Shown here one piece after another: positions 6,558 to 16,478 of a stretch of DNA of 64,000 nucleotides. The position numbers and the translations under genes were made by a program. The notes under the pieces are model-generated. The model did not search any database. It was given only the letters and a program-made list of their open reading frames with translations, and was not told the DNA's origin. Origin of the DNA: Spirosoma telluris (lineage in GTDB: Bacteria; Bacteroidota; Bacteroidia; Cytophagales; Spirosomataceae); NCBI GenBank assembly GCA_003259005.1, contig QLII01000001.1, forward strand, positions 5,385,001 to 5,449,000, read 5' to 3'. Position 1 is the first letter of the stretch; the number at the start of each line of letters is the position of its first letter.

Positions 6558-9500
6558 TTACTTACTTACTTTTTGTAAGTATTGGTTCGCTTCTTTTTTA
6601 TAGAAAAGATTGTAATTGGGTGTAACTGAGCGTAAGACCTCAACTTGTTTTGTTTTCTGTTGTAAGTTGGTAGAATCGAAAAAAGAAGGTGTACTGTGTT
6701 TAGTTGATTTAGCTGCTTCGGCCTGACGTTTTGGATCTTCTTCCTGTTGTTTCAATGCCTTTTCAGATTCTAGCAAACGGGTGAGAATTTCATTCTGACG
6801 GTTAATAAGGTTTGGATTCACCCGCTTATTAACTAAATCCGTTTCTGATTCATCCATTTTATCTAGTAAATCCTTCACTTGTTTTTCCTGCTGCTTTCCA
6901 GCTTCTGTCCCCTTTGCATTTTCTTCCATTTTCTTCAGCATTTGGCGGATCATAGCCTGTTCAGCGGCCATTTGTGATAGTTCTTCAGAGAGACCTCTTC
7001 CTGACTTTCCTCCTTTTTGAAGTTGTTGCATTTTGGCATTAAGCTGTTTCTGCATCTCCCCATCCCGCTGGGATTCTCTCCTTTTTTACCCCCTTTACCT
7101 TTACCAGGCATAGCCATCGCATTCATTTGCTGCTGCATATTTTTCAATACATCACTCAACATAAGCGCCAGGTTATTGATAGACGTCATCGCAAACTGTT
7201 GTTTAGATGAGGCCATACTTAAACGACGATCCCGTAATTGCTGAACACTTTCGTCCATATACGACTTCATATTTGTTAGTTCGCGTGTAACGAAGGATTG
7301 GATTTGAACTACCCGACTAGCTAAAGCATTCAGGCTATCTTCTATAATCTTGGCATCGTCCTGAAGTTTCAATTGCTCTTGAGAAAGCTTGGTAACACGA
7401 GGGTCCTGAAGGCTCATTCCACGGAAATCCTTCATTACTTTTTCCTGCCCAAACGAAAGGGTAATCAGGTTATCGAGGATATTCCGGAGATCATCTATGT
7501 TTTCCTGCATCTCTTCCATCTCGGCCGATTGCATGGATTCTTTCATTGCTTTACTCATTGCCTTCATGGATTTAGCTGATTTTTTCTGCTTAGCGGCAGC
7601 CTGTTTTCCCTGGTCGCTCTTCATGTTTTTCATCGCTTCCTCCATGTCTTTCTCTATCTCTTTCTGCTCTTCTTCTGATGATTCAGGCTTATTTAAGTCG
7701 TCTTTCTCTGCCTGTTTCTCTAGCTCGTCTAATTGCTCTTTTGTGTTCTTAAAGTCTTCCTGAGACTTCTCCTGCTGCTTTTGTTGTTCCTGTGAAGTCT
7801 CATTTTTCTTGGCATTTTCTTCTGCTTGTTTTTCAAGGTTCTCAGCCTGCTTCTCTAAGTTCTCTGCAATGTTATTAACTTTCTGTTCAAGTTGCATTTG
7901 TTTGAAAAGCTTTAAGGCACGGTCAAGATCGCGCTCCATATTCTTCTCTTTACGGCTCAATTTATCAAGCATATCGGATGCTTTTTCATCCTGTTTCCGC
8001 TCCAAAAGTTGTTTCAGTTGCTCATAAAGTTGTTTCGATTCTGGATCAAGCAGCTCATTGAACAGCTTCTTAAGCTGCTCTAACTTATCCTGCATAGCCT
8101 GATTTTTTTCGGAGAATCGCTGTTGAGTATCATTCGTTTTTTGAAACTGCTCCTGCAACTTTTGAATTTCTTTCAGAAGCTCTTCCCGCTTTTGGAGTAC
8201 TTCCTGCAATTGTTTTTTATCCTGGAAATCGGATGACTTTTTCGTCCGCATCCTATCTTCCATTTGGTTTAGTTCTTTCTTTATTTCCTGCGTTTTGCTA
8301 AGGGCATTGTCAATTTGCTGCTCAGTTTTCTCCGCAGACTTATCAACCTGCTTCTGAATTTCAGCATTCGAAGGAACCACAAAATTCAATTGATTTGAAC
8401 GACTAGACTTAGGTCCATTCACACCATCATTGTCCCACACTTGTACGAAGTATTCTAGTTTATCTTCCTGGCCCAACTTCAAACTATCAAGCGACCAGTT
8501 GTAAATGAAGTTCTGTGAAGTTGTCGAACGGTTGACTGGAATGTCCTTGCTATACTGAGGTGACTCTTTCCCATTCCGATTAATCTTATAGTTCAACCGT
8601 AATTTCGAGAAACCATAATCATCAGAAACAAGGCCAGAAAGGGCAATATAGTTATAGGTGACTGTGTCCTGAATCCGGTCGACCGAGATTTGTGGATAGC
8701 GATCAGGAATTACTTGTACATTATATTGAATGACTGATGGAGCGGCAATTTGTCCATTTTTTAATGATACAGTATAAAGCGCATTTTGCATAACCCGACG
8801 GTTTAATACGAAGGTGTTCTCGTCTATTAGCCGGGCAGGAGTTGATCTTGAATCCGTGTTAAAACGAAATAATAGCGAATCGGTATGGTCAGCAGCAAAC
8901 TCCCAATTTACAACTGTTCCTTGTGGAACAAGTAAGTTGCCTACGTTTGACAACTGCTCTGTTGGCTTATTCAGGTAAGCAGGATAATCGAGCGTAACGT
9001 TAAACGAAAGCACAGCCGGCCGATCTATCAGTGAAACTTTGTAGGCTGGTGAATTGAAACCAGCAGCCTCCAGATGAAAGTCTAAATCCCGTTGAAGATT
9101 GTCAAAATTATAGTTGAATTGATCTCCAGTCTGCTCGAGTTTAAAGCGTGTGCCGTTGGCGACAACATACACAGCTTGCGGTAATGCGTCGCCAGTAAGT
9201 TTCACTTGTAAGGGAAAATCTTCGTTCCGAAATGCTTTGAAAGATTTGTTCTGTACGATGAAACGAAATGGTGCTTCTTCAACAAACTCTTTATTATAAT
9301 TGACAAGCCGAGTGGATGACTTTGTAAAGAAAGTTGGGTTTACGACCAGTATTAATAAGATCAGGGCAAGCGGGGGAATGGCATATTTAAGAAATTGGCG
9401 ATTGCTGCTAATTTGGATTGCATTAGCAAACCGGTTTATTAGAAGCTGTTGTGACCGTTGGTTTAGGCTGGCCTGAAGCAAATCGCTCTGGTCTGCTGAT

Positions 9501-9859
9501 ATCCGCTGGAGTTGAAGCGTGTTCAAAAGCTTATCCCCTACCTCTGGAAAAAACGTTCCAATTTGCCGGGCTGCCTCGTCATTCGATAAAGGTTTATTAA
9601 GTCCGTACAAGCTCATTAACGGGCGAATAATAAACAAATAGAGTCCTACTAAAATCGTCAGTAGAAATCCAAAGAACAAGGCACCTCGACCAACCGAATT
9701 GAATTTACCAACAAATTCGGCAGTATTAATAAATAGATAACCACTCCCCAGCAATGCGATAAAAAACAAACTTCCTTTCACCAACTGGTTCTGGAAGTAC
9801 CGTTTTTTGTATTCGTCTATGCGTTGTAAAAGTGTTGAATAAGCGGCTGAAGATTGCAT
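6558..9859 (-). pseudogene. DUF4175 family membrane coiled-coil protein (frameshifted)
   Basis: A large Bacteroidota-type protein of about 1100 residues once repaired. The N-terminus has two membrane segments (about 29-46 and 60-82) and a third near 157-175, then a beta-rich extracytoplasmic part (about 200-490) and a long, highly charged Lys/Glu/Gln coiled coil from about 510 to 780, followed by a Met/Gln-rich region. The frame breaks after GENPSGMG: the run of four G on the coding strand (plus 7058-7061, CCCC) needs a fifth to read EMQKQLNAK. Without it the first part ends at 6950 after 35 foreign residues, and the rest (165 residues) is open from 7055. Everything else is intact, so a consensus error or very recent mutation is likely. 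Cellular role unknown. Confidence 0.85.
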
Positions 9860-9878
9860 AGGAATTCAGGTTGAGTCG

Positions 9879-10223
9879 TTAAACTAATAGGGATTCGAAA
9901 TAGTGAATAACATGCTGTTTTAAAAAGTTTTCTTGTTCCAGCAAGTCGCCGTGTGGAATTGGTTTGGTCAATATCCAGCGTGGCCAGCCGTCTTTATCTT
10001 GTCCATCAAATGTATAATAGCCTGAGAGGCTTAACACCCGACATACGGCAATATGCATAAGGTCTTGTTTCGCTTCTTTAGAGAAGCGTTTAGGGCCTGT
10101 ACCTAATTCCTGTACACCAATAAGAAATAATATTGCATTGAGGTCAGCAGGACGTTTACCAACTAACGATTGTACTTGATCAAGTAACCCCTCCCACGCT
10201 ATATCTATACTTTTTTCGTCCAT
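9879..10223 (-). CDS. Conserved hypothetical protein, 114 aa
   Basis: A small cytoplasmic protein with no signal peptide or membrane segment and no recognised catalytic motif. Visible features are a helical N-terminus, the stretch NAILFLIGVQELGTGP and a C-terminal part rich in aromatic residues (GYYTFDGQDKDGWPRW). It looks like one of the small proteins restricted to this phylum. It lies 19 bases upstream of the DUF4175 gene in the same direction, so the two are probably co-transcribed, and it is divergent from comF. No function can be assigned. Confidence 0.7.
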   Translation of the reverse strand: MDEKSIDIAWEGLLDQVQSLVGKRPADLNAILFLIGVQELGTGPKRFSKEAKQDLMHIAVCRVLSLSGYYTFDGQDKDGWPRWILTKPIPHGDLLEQENFLKQHVIHYFESLLV

Positions 10224-10287
10224 GGCATTCGTTAGGTTATTCTTCTCCCTAAATTACAATGTTTTACACTACAAACGAACACTTCTC

Positions 10288-10998
10288 ATGTTTCGGTTTA
10301 TTCGGATTTTAATAGCCGATTTTACGGATATCCTTTTTCCGAGCCTTTGTCTGGGTTGTAAACAAACCTTAGGCGATAACGAGCGTATCCTGTGCACAAC
10401 CTGCCGAATAAATTTACCAGAAACAGGCCAGCATCGAGAGCCCTATGATCAAAATCTCCTCAATAAGTTTGCTGGAAAAGTACCTGTTCAATTTTTAGCC
10501 TCTTATCTGTATTTTTCAAAAGAGAGTATCGTACAAAATTTGATCCACAACTTTAAATATAAGGGTCAGAAAGAAGCCGCTAAAGAACTCGCAAATTGGT
10601 ATGGGCAACAGTTAAAATCAGAAAGCAACCAATTTCAGGATATAGACGTAATTGTTGGCGTTCCGTTGCATAAGAGCCGGTTTCAGCAACGTGGCTATAA
10701 TCAGGCAGATTGGATTGCTCAAGGGTTGGCAGAAGCACTTAATATACCTATGCGAACTGACGTGCTGGTCCGCAATGAATTTAAAGAATCACAAACCCGA
10801 AAAAATAGACTGGAGCGATGGGAAAATGTCAAAACAGTATTTGCTGTTATAAATCCTCAAGCCGTAAAAAATAAAAATGTTGTAGTAGCCGATGATGTGC
10901 TCACAACCGGGGCAACAATTGAAGCATGTGCAATTGAATTATTGAAAGCAGGCTGCAAATCGGTACGTGTATTAACCCTTGCAGCTACTCATAGATAA
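10288..10998 (+). CDS. comF: ComF family phosphoribosyltransferase-like protein
   Basis: A 236-residue homologue of ComF/GntX, proteins linked to DNA uptake and competence in other bacteria and built on a type I phosphoribosyltransferase fold. The N-terminal four-cysteine zinc motif is visible (CLGC, then CTTC 16 residues later), then the hood region and the PRPP-binding loop VVVADDVLTTGATIEAC near the C-terminus. I chose ATG 10288 because homologues begin just before LFPSLCLGC; an upstream in-frame ATG at 10222 would add 22 residues overlapping the divergent gene's start. The gene is followed by a strong bidirectional terminator. Confidence 0.88.
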   Translation: MFRFIRILIADFTDILFPSLCLGCKQTLGDNERILCTTCRINLPETGQHREPYDQNLLNKFAGKVPVQFLASYLYFSKESIVQNLIHNFKYKGQKEAAKELANWYGQQLKSESNQFQDIDVIVGVPLHKSRFQQRGYNQADWIAQGLAEALNIPMRTDVLVRNEFKESQTRKNRLERWENVKTVFAVINPQAVKNKNVVVADDVLTTGATIEACAIELLKAGCKSVRVLTLAATHR

Positions 10999-11015
10999 AA
11001 AACATTGGTTTGTTT

Positions 11016-11071
11016 TTCGGCATAAAAAAAGTGGTGGTCCAACCTTGGGCCACCACTTTTTTTATGCCGAA
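11016..11071. terminator. Perfect 22-bp bidirectional terminator
   Basis: Arms 11016-11037 and 11050-11071 are exact reverse complements with a 12-base loop; the GC-rich GTGGTGG core is flanked by seven A and seven T. It separates convergent comF and the GldJ-like gene. Confidence 0.9.
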
Positions 11072-11079
11072 ATAGCTTC

Positions 11080-12339
11080 TTACTTATTCCGACCAACCCC
11101 AATCATTGCGCAACGGAAACCAATCATTGCTGTGGCTGAATCCTGGTCTAAGAAGCGACGGGTTCCGGGCGATAACCAATAAGCAACATCGTTCCAGGAA
11201 CCTCCTTTATAAACCCGAAGCTTATCATCAATCAACGACTGCTTATTCTTGCTATCGTAGTTCTTCGAATCATCCACATATCCATTTCTACGAACTGGAT
11301 TCAAGTCACTGACGTCCTGGTAGGAAAGTGGCCGATAAACGTCCATTACCCACTCATTCACGTTACCAGCCATGTTATAGAGACCGAAATCATTAGCAGG
11401 ATATGCATAAATTTCAGCTGTAATAATTGCACCATCGTTTGAACGACCGGCAATACCTGCGTAGTCACCACGGCCTCGTTTGAAGTTGGCTAACATTTGA
11501 CCTTGTTTCCGACCTTTCTTGGGATTCCGAACTGAAGAACCATCCCAAGGGTAAATCCGCTGGTTGATTTGATTCTCGTCCATGTATTGCGTTCCAATAA
11601 GCGCTTTAGCTGCATACTCCCACTCAGCTTCGGTTGGAAGGCGATAGTCTGGTAATACTGTACCACTTTCCAGGCTTGGTTTAGAAGGCGCTGCTGTTGT
11701 TGCTTCAGCCAAAGCGGTATCATCAGCCTTTTTAGACTTCCGTTTTAATGAGAATCCTCCTCCTTTTTTCTTTGGAGCACCCCCTTTAGCCAGTTCATTA
11801 TTTACGGCATTTGAGCGCCAGGTAGCATAATCAGTAGCCTGCACCCATGAAACACCCACTACTGGGTAATAACGGAAAGCAGGATAGCGTAAATATTGCG
11901 TTACGTAAGAATCATTAAACGATAATGGATTCGACCAAACGGTTGTATCTGGCAGTGCTGCCTTTACAACCTCTTCTGATGAATCACGAGAAATGGCATT
12001 CAAATATTCGAGATAGTGAACGTTCGCCATTTCGGTTTCGTCCATATAGAACGACTGAATCGAAACTGTACGCTCTTTGTTATCCCGTGAGTTCATTACA
12101 TCTTCTTCGAGAGCACCCATTGTAAAACGACCGCCTTCAATGAAAACGAGGTTCGGGCCTGCTTTCTGCCCCGCAAATTTCTTAACCTGAAAACCGTCTT
12201 TCTGGTTGTAAGCAATACCCGTCGCCGTACTTTTCTTACCGGGCTGCACACTGGTTGGGTGCTTGGACTTACAGGATGCCAGGGCCGCCACTGCCATTAG
12301 CATATAAGCCGCTCGTTGCAGGTGATACTTTTGAATCAT
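11080..12339 (-). CDS. gldJ: SUMF1-domain lipoprotein, GldJ-like gliding/T9SS component
   Basis: A 419-residue lipoprotein: signal peptide with lipobox ending LASC near residue 22, then a formylglycine-generating-enzyme (SUMF1/FGE-sulfatase) fold starting at FIEGGRFTMGA and ending FLDQDSATAMIGFRCA. The segment SYVTQYLRYPAFRYYPVVGVSWVQAT is characteristic of GldJ, the outer-membrane lipoprotein needed for gliding motility and type IX secretion in Bacteroidota; GldK is the main alternative. Catalytic cysteines of true FGE are not expected in Gld proteins. An internal Lys/Gly-rich insert lies around residues 165-185. ATG 12339 is chosen over one 10 codons upstream because it starts the signal peptide. 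It is immediately downstream of mfd with a 39-base gap. No other gld/por gene is in the window. Confidence 0.75.
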   Translation of the reverse strand: MIQKYHLQRAAYMLMAVAALASCKSKHPTSVQPGKKSTATGIAYNQKDGFQVKKFAGQKAGPNLVFIEGGRFTMGALEEDVMNSRDNKERTVSIQSFYMDETEMANVHYLEYLNAISRDSSEEVVKAALPDTTVWSNPLSFNDSYVTQYLRYPAFRYYPVVGVSWVQATDYATWRSNAVNNELAKGGAPKKKGGGFSLKRKSKKADDTALAEATTAAPSKPSLESGTVLPDYRLPTEAEWEYAAKALIGTQYMDENQINQRIYPWDGSSVRNPKKGRKQGQMLANFKRGRGDYAGIAGRSNDGAIITAEIYAYPANDFGLYNMAGNVNEWVMDVYRPLSYQDVSDLNPVRRNGYVDDSKNYDSKNKQSLIDDKLRVYKGGSWNDVAYWLSPGTRRFLDQDSATAMIGFRCAMIGVGRNK

Positions 12340-12378
12340 TGCTCTATTTTGTGTAAAACGTAGGTACAAAAATCGTAA

Positions 12379-15300
12379 TTAATTTGTCATCGAACCCAAT
12401 ATTTCATCCAGTTGCTCAACTGAATACACATTTACGTGTGTAATAATAGGCCTTCCCTTCGATTCTTTTAATGAGCATTTGGTCGGGTTTCGCTTGATGT
12501 ACTCAATTACCTTGCCAAATTGGTCCGATTTGAAGAAGTCGTCGTTCCCGTTAGAAACGAAGTATCCTTTCAGGATATTATTCTTAAGCGTTAGTTTTTC
12601 AAGGTATAACTGCTCAGCTTTCCAGCGAACATTGACCATTTTAATCAGGTTTTCGACTTCCTCAGGCATTGGTCCGAAGCGGTCGAGTACTTCCTGTCTG
12701 AATGCCTGCAATTCTTCTTTGTTTTGTAGGCTATCCAGGCGTGTATATAACGCTAGTCGTTCCGATATATTTGAGACGTATCGTTCAGGAATAACAACCT
12801 GCAAATCAGTTTCAATAACGGTGTCTGGTAAAGATAGTTTAAGGTCGCCAGGTTTGGTTTCAAACAAGTCTTTAAACTCATTTTCACGCAATTCCTGGAC
12901 AGCTTCATCAAGTACTTTGTGGTACATCTCAAAACCCAGATCGTTAACAAAACCACTTTGTTCTGCTCCTAGTAAATTACCAGCTCCCCTAATATCCAGG
13001 TCTCGCATGGCAATTTTAAATCCTTCGCCCAGGTCTGAAAAATCTTCCAGGGTTTGTAGGCGTTTGCGGGCATCGGCTGTCAGTACTGAAGGTGGTGGAG
13101 TCAATAAATAACAGAATGCTTTTCGATTCGACCGCCCTACCCTACCGCGCATTTGATGCAAATCTGATAGGCCAAAATAATGGGCGTTATTGATAAGAAT
13201 TGTATTGGCATTAGGAATATCCAGTCCCGATTCGATGATATTGGTGGATATTAATACATCATAATCACCCTCTATAAATCGAGTCATAATGCGTTCCAAC
13301 CGGTCACCTTCCATCTGTCCATGCGCTACCCCAACTCGGGCTTCTGGTACCAGACGCATGATCAGGTTACCAATTGATTCGATATCGTTGACTCGGTTAT
13401 GGACAAAAAAGACTTGTCCTCCCCGTCGGATCTCGTAACTAACGGCATCCCTGATGGTAGCTTCGTTGTACGGATGCACTTCCGTTGTAACTGGTTGCCG
13501 ATTGGGTGGTGGCGTTGCTATTACAGAAAGATCACGAGCACCCATGAGCGAAAAATGGAGTGTTCGGGGAATTGGCGTGGCTGTGAGGGTTAATACATCC
13601 ACTTCGACACGCATTTCCTTTAGACGATCTTTAGTTTTTACCCCAAACTTCTGCTCTTCATCAATGACAAGCAGCCCTAAATCCTTGAATTTGATGTCTT
13701 TATTAACGATTCGATGGGTTCCAATCAAAATTCCAATTTCTCCCGATGCCACTCCCTTAAGAATCTCTTTCGTTTGAGCGGCTGATCGGAACCGGTTGAT
13801 ATACTCAATCTTAACCGGGAAATCGGCCATGCGCTCGCTAAACGTCTTGAAATGCTGCATCGCCAAGATTGTCGTTGGTACAAGTACCGCGACCTGTTTA
13901 TTATCTGTTACGGCCTTAAAAGCAGCCCGGATTGCTATTTCAGTTTTACCAAAACCCACATCGCCACAAACGAGCCGATCCATAGGGTGAGGCCGTTCCA
14001 TATCATCTTTTACATCGTTGGTGGCTTTTGCCTGGTCGGGTGTGTCCTCATAAATAAATGATGACTCAAGTTCGACCTGAAGAAAACTATCGCGACTGTA
14101 GGCGTAGCCAGGTGCCGTTCTACGTTTGGCATATAGGGCAATTAACTCGCGGGCAATATCTTTAACTTGTTTCCGAATCCGCGATTTTTTCTGCTCCCAT
14201 TCTTGTGAGCCAAGCTTGCTCATTGTTGGCGGCCCACCTTCTCTACCGCTATATTTGGCAATCTTGTGTAAGCTGTGAATGCTCACCAGCAAAATGTCAT
14301 TATCGCGGTAAATAAGTCGGATTGCCTCTTGCTCATTGCCCGCATGATCTACTTTCTCCAGACCAGCAAATCGCCCGATACCATAGTCTATATGCGTAAC
14401 ATAATCGCCGGGTTGCAGCGTCTTTAATTCTCGAAGCGTCAGGGCTTTGGATTTCGAAAATTTGTCCTGAACTCGGTACTTATAATAACGATCAAAAATC
14501 TGGTGATCTGTATAGCAGGCAATTTTCAGGGCTTCGTCCACGAAACCTTCTCGAAGGCCAATATTTATGGGCTGAAACTTCACAAACGGGTCAAGTTCCT
14601 CAAATATGGTTCTGAGTCGGTCGAGTTGTTTAAAGGATTCAGCTGTAATAATGTTGGTAAACCCTTTCGCCTGATTATCTCCCAATGTATCGACCAGTCG
14701 TTTAAAATCCTTGTTGAACGAGGGTTGAGGCTTAGAGCTATACTGCTGTTTCCCGTCTGTTTTGAAGTAAAACTTTCGCCCAAACTCAACCGTTCGATAC
14801 CGTTTTAATTCATTTAGAAACGTACGGCGGGTTTCAAATAATTTTGCTGGATCTGAAACCACTTGAATTCCTCCACTTCCGGCAACTACAGATTCGAAGC
14901 CTTGCTCAGCTTTCTCGTAACACTTTTCGATTATTTCAAGTGTAAACTCAACATCCTTTGCCCATATGGTGGTTGTCTCAGGAAGAAAGTCAAAAAATGG
15001 CTCCCTTGTTTCGGTAGTGAGTTTAGTCTGGATATTCGGAATGATGTTGATAAACTCAACCGGATCTGTGGATAACTGCGATTCTGGATTGAATTTGCGG
15101 ATGCTTTCGACTTCATCATCAAACAAATCAATCCGGAACGGGAATTCACTGGCGAATGAAAATACGTCAATAATTCCTCCCCGAACCGAAAATTGTCCTG
15201 CCTCATAAACGAAATCCGTTTTCTCGAATTCATATGTTTGAAGCAGCTCGGCTACGAAGTGTGTATCCAACTTCTCCCCTACCCGGATCGTTAATGTATT

Positions 15301-15735
15301 GGCCTGCAAGGAGCGTTTATTGATAACTTTCTCTGATAAGGCTTCTGGATAGGTTACCATCAACAGCCCATCTTTTGGCGCGGGATTAAGTTTGTTAAGA
15401 ACTTCTGCCCGCATCAAAACATTCGCATTCTCGACTTCTTCATATTGATATGGCTTTTTATAAGACATTGGAAAAAGCAGAACCTCCTGGCCAAGCAGGT
15501 TCTGCAAATCATTGAAAAAGTAAGATGCTTCATCGCGATCGGTTAAGATATAGAGGTGATTTCCGCCAACCGATTTAAAGATTGACGATGCCAGCACAGC
15601 ATCCAGACTACCCGCCAATCCTTTAATCTGCAGCCGTTGAGGTTCATTGGCTACTGGCTTGTGACTGAACGGTTCGGTCAGCAATTTTATAAAACTATCG
15701 TCGGCATATAGGCCAAGCAATTCATCTGGTTTCAA
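12379..15735 (-). CDS. mfd: Transcription-repair coupling factor Mfd
   Basis: A 1118-residue superfamily 2 DNA translocase that removes RNA polymerase stalled at lesions and recruits UvrA. Domains in order: UvrB-like N-terminus (1-330), RNA-polymerase interaction domain (THIDYGIGRFAGLEKV, about 440), RecG-like motor with Walker A GDVGFGKTEIA, DEEQ box and motif TATPIPRT, helicase C half with QMRGRVGRS, and the C-terminal TRCF domain. The start codon must be TTG at 15735: an in-frame stop lies two codons upstream and no ATG follows for about 100 residues. The frame is intact over 3.4 kb, in contrast to several neighbours. Confidence 0.97.
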   Translation of the reverse strand: MKPDELLGLYADDSFIKLLTEPFSHKPVANEPQRLQIKGLAGSLDAVLASSIFKSVGGNHLYILTDRDEASYFFNDLQNLLGQEVLLFPMSYKKPYQYEEVENANVLMRAEVLNKLNPAPKDGLLMVTYPEALSEKVINKRSLQANTLTIRVGEKLDTHFVAELLQTYEFEKTDFVYEAGQFSVRGGIIDVFSFASEFPFRIDLFDDEVESIRKFNPESQLSTDPVEFINIIPNIQTKLTTETREPFFDFLPETTTIWAKDVEFTLEIIEKCYEKAEQGFESVVAGSGGIQVVSDPAKLFETRRTFLNELKRYRTVEFGRKFYFKTDGKQQYSSKPQPSFNKDFKRLVDTLGDNQAKGFTNIITAESFKQLDRLRTIFEELDPFVKFQPINIGLREGFVDEALKIACYTDHQIFDRYYKYRVQDKFSKSKALTLRELKTLQPGDYVTHIDYGIGRFAGLEKVDHAGNEQEAIRLIYRDNDILLVSIHSLHKIAKYSGREGGPPTMSKLGSQEWEQKKSRIRKQVKDIARELIALYAKRRTAPGYAYSRDSFLQVELESSFIYEDTPDQAKATNDVKDDMERPHPMDRLVCGDVGFGKTEIAIRAAFKAVTDNKQVAVLVPTTILAMQHFKTFSERMADFPVKIEYINRFRSAAQTKEILKGVASGEIGILIGTHRIVNKDIKFKDLGLLVIDEEQKFGVKTKDRLKEMRVEVDVLTLTATPIPRTLHFSLMGARDLSVIATPPPNRQPVTTEVHPYNEATIRDAVSYEIRRGGQVFFVHNRVNDIESIGNLIMRLVPEARVGVAHGQMEGDRLERIMTRFIEGDYDVLISTNIIESGLDIPNANTILINNAHYFGLSDLHQMRGRVGRSNRKAFCYLLTPPPSVLTADARKRLQTLEDFSDLGEGFKIAMRDLDIRGAGNLLGAEQSGFVNDLGFEMYHKVLDEAVQELRENEFKDLFETKPGDLKLSLPDTVIETDLQVVIPERYVSNISERLALYTRLDSLQNKEELQAFRQEVLDRFGPMPEEVENLIKMVNVRWKAEQLYLEKLTLKNNILKGYFVSNGNDDFFKSDQFGKVIEYIKRNPTKCSLKESKGRPIITHVNVYSVEQLDEILGSMTN

Positions 15736-15763
15736 GCGTTAGTCAAGTTGTAAGTCAAACACG

Positions 15764-15792
15764 AAAAGCCGCTGGAAGGACTTTCCGGCGGC
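15764..15792 (-). terminator. Possible terminator between the barstar-like gene and mfd
   Basis: A 10-bp stem with one G-U pair (GCCGCTGGAA 15768-15777 with TTCCGGCGGC 15783-15792), followed on the minus strand by TTTT. It lies downstream of the barstar-like gene and just upstream of the mfd start. Confidence 0.5.
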
Positions 15793-15837
15793 ACAGTAGG
15801 GTAACAGCAGGTTTTGAAAATTTGTTGCGTTAACCGT

Positions 15838-16284
15838 TTATTTCAATTCTGATAGGCGTGCATAGCCAATACTCTCCTTATCCAATAATTTACGAATGCG
15901 GTCACTGTCTTCAAAAACAATAACGATTTCTTTTTTATCAATTTCGTCCTCGTCGTCTACCCATTTCCAATCTTCAGCGGTGGCATCCAGGATGCTCAAC
16001 AAACTACCCATTTTGGCCGGGTCACGTTCCTTGTTTATTAGTTCAGTTGTGTTTGTGAAATAGAGGATGACTCGTTCGTCTTCGAGCCATTGTAAATCAT
16101 TTAACGAATCATTCAGTGCTTCGAGGGTAAAACCGAAATTCGGAATTTCTAACAAATCGGCTATCTCCTCATAAAATTGGCGCAATGTTTGCACACGCTT
16201 TCCATCGATATGGGCGATAAAATCGTTTGCATAGCGAGCTTCTAGTTCACGTTCAGACTGGCTGATTAGAATATTGGGAGTCAT
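15838..16284 (-). CDS. Barstar-like (barnase inhibitor) family protein
   Basis: A 148-residue acidic cytoplasmic protein resembling the barstar family: the segment DGKRVQTLRQFYEEIADLLEIPNFGFTLEALNDSLNDL follows the barstar pattern in which a helix plus Leu-Asp-Ala-Leu-style motif forms the RNase-binding face, followed by a strand region RVILYFTNT. Barstar binds and inhibits the secreted RNase barnase in Bacillus. No barnase-like RNase is next to it here, so its target is unknown; stand-alone barstar homologues are common. A TACCTTTG promoter motif lies at 16419-16426 and a parS-like site lies in its leader. Confidence 0.75.
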   Translation of the reverse strand: MTPNILISQSERELEARYANDFIAHIDGKRVQTLRQFYEEIADLLEIPNFGFTLEALNDSLNDLQWLEDERVILYFTNTTELINKERDPAKMGSLLSILDATAEDWKWVDDEDEIDKKEIVIVFEDSDRIRKLLDKESIGYARLSELK

Positions 16285-16326
16285 GAATTTTTGCTGAAAA
16301 TTTGGCTATTCGAGTGGATAAAAAAA

Positions 16327-16342
16327 AGTTCCACGTGAAACT
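16327..16342. promoter_or_regulatory. parS: Second parS-like site
   Basis: AGTTCCACGTGAAACT holds the full 14-base core GTTCCACGTGAAAC of the Bacillus parS consensus; only the outermost base of each end differs. It is intergenic, 43 bases upstream of the barstar-like gene and 13 kb from the DnaA-box cluster. Confidence 0.75.
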
Positions 16343-16418
16343 GATAATCAGTAAGTTATAATCGTATGTAACCAGTTAAACCCTGGTTACTTAAGTGTTT
16401 TTGGCTGTGAAACGCCTG

Positions 16419-16426
16419 CAAAGGTA
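16419..16426 (-). promoter_or_regulatory. TAnnTTTG promoter motif for the barstar-like gene
   Basis: The minus strand reads TACCTTTG, the Bacteroidota -7 consensus, about 135 bases upstream of the barstar-like start. The second parS-like site would lie in the untranslated leader. Confidence 0.45.
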
Positions 16427-16441
16427 CAGATGTTGGCCATA

Positions 16442-16470
16442 AAAAAACCCTCCGATTAAGAGGGTTTTTT
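16442..16470. terminator. Bidirectional terminator
   Basis: AAAAAACCCTC (16442-16452) and GAGGGTTTTTT (16460-16470) form a perfect 11-bp stem with a 7-base loop, nine bases past the stop of the minus-strand muconolactone-isomerase-like gene. Confidence 0.85.
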
Positions 16471-16478
16471 CGTCGATA

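Noticed and set aside
6950..7061. Programmed -1 frameshift in the DUF4175 gene
   Set aside because: No slippery heptamer or pseudoknot was seen at the CCCC run, and eight other genes or sites show the same kind of single-base loss.
7373..8027. Plus-strand Ser/Phe/Cys-rich open frames within the DUF4175 gene
   Set aside because: Complement of Lys/Glu/Gln-rich coiled-coil coding DNA; no start context or family.
15067..15075. Perfect DnaA box TGTGGATAA inside mfd
   Set aside because: Single isolated copy in coding sequence, 12 kb from the cluster; one chance box per window is plausible.
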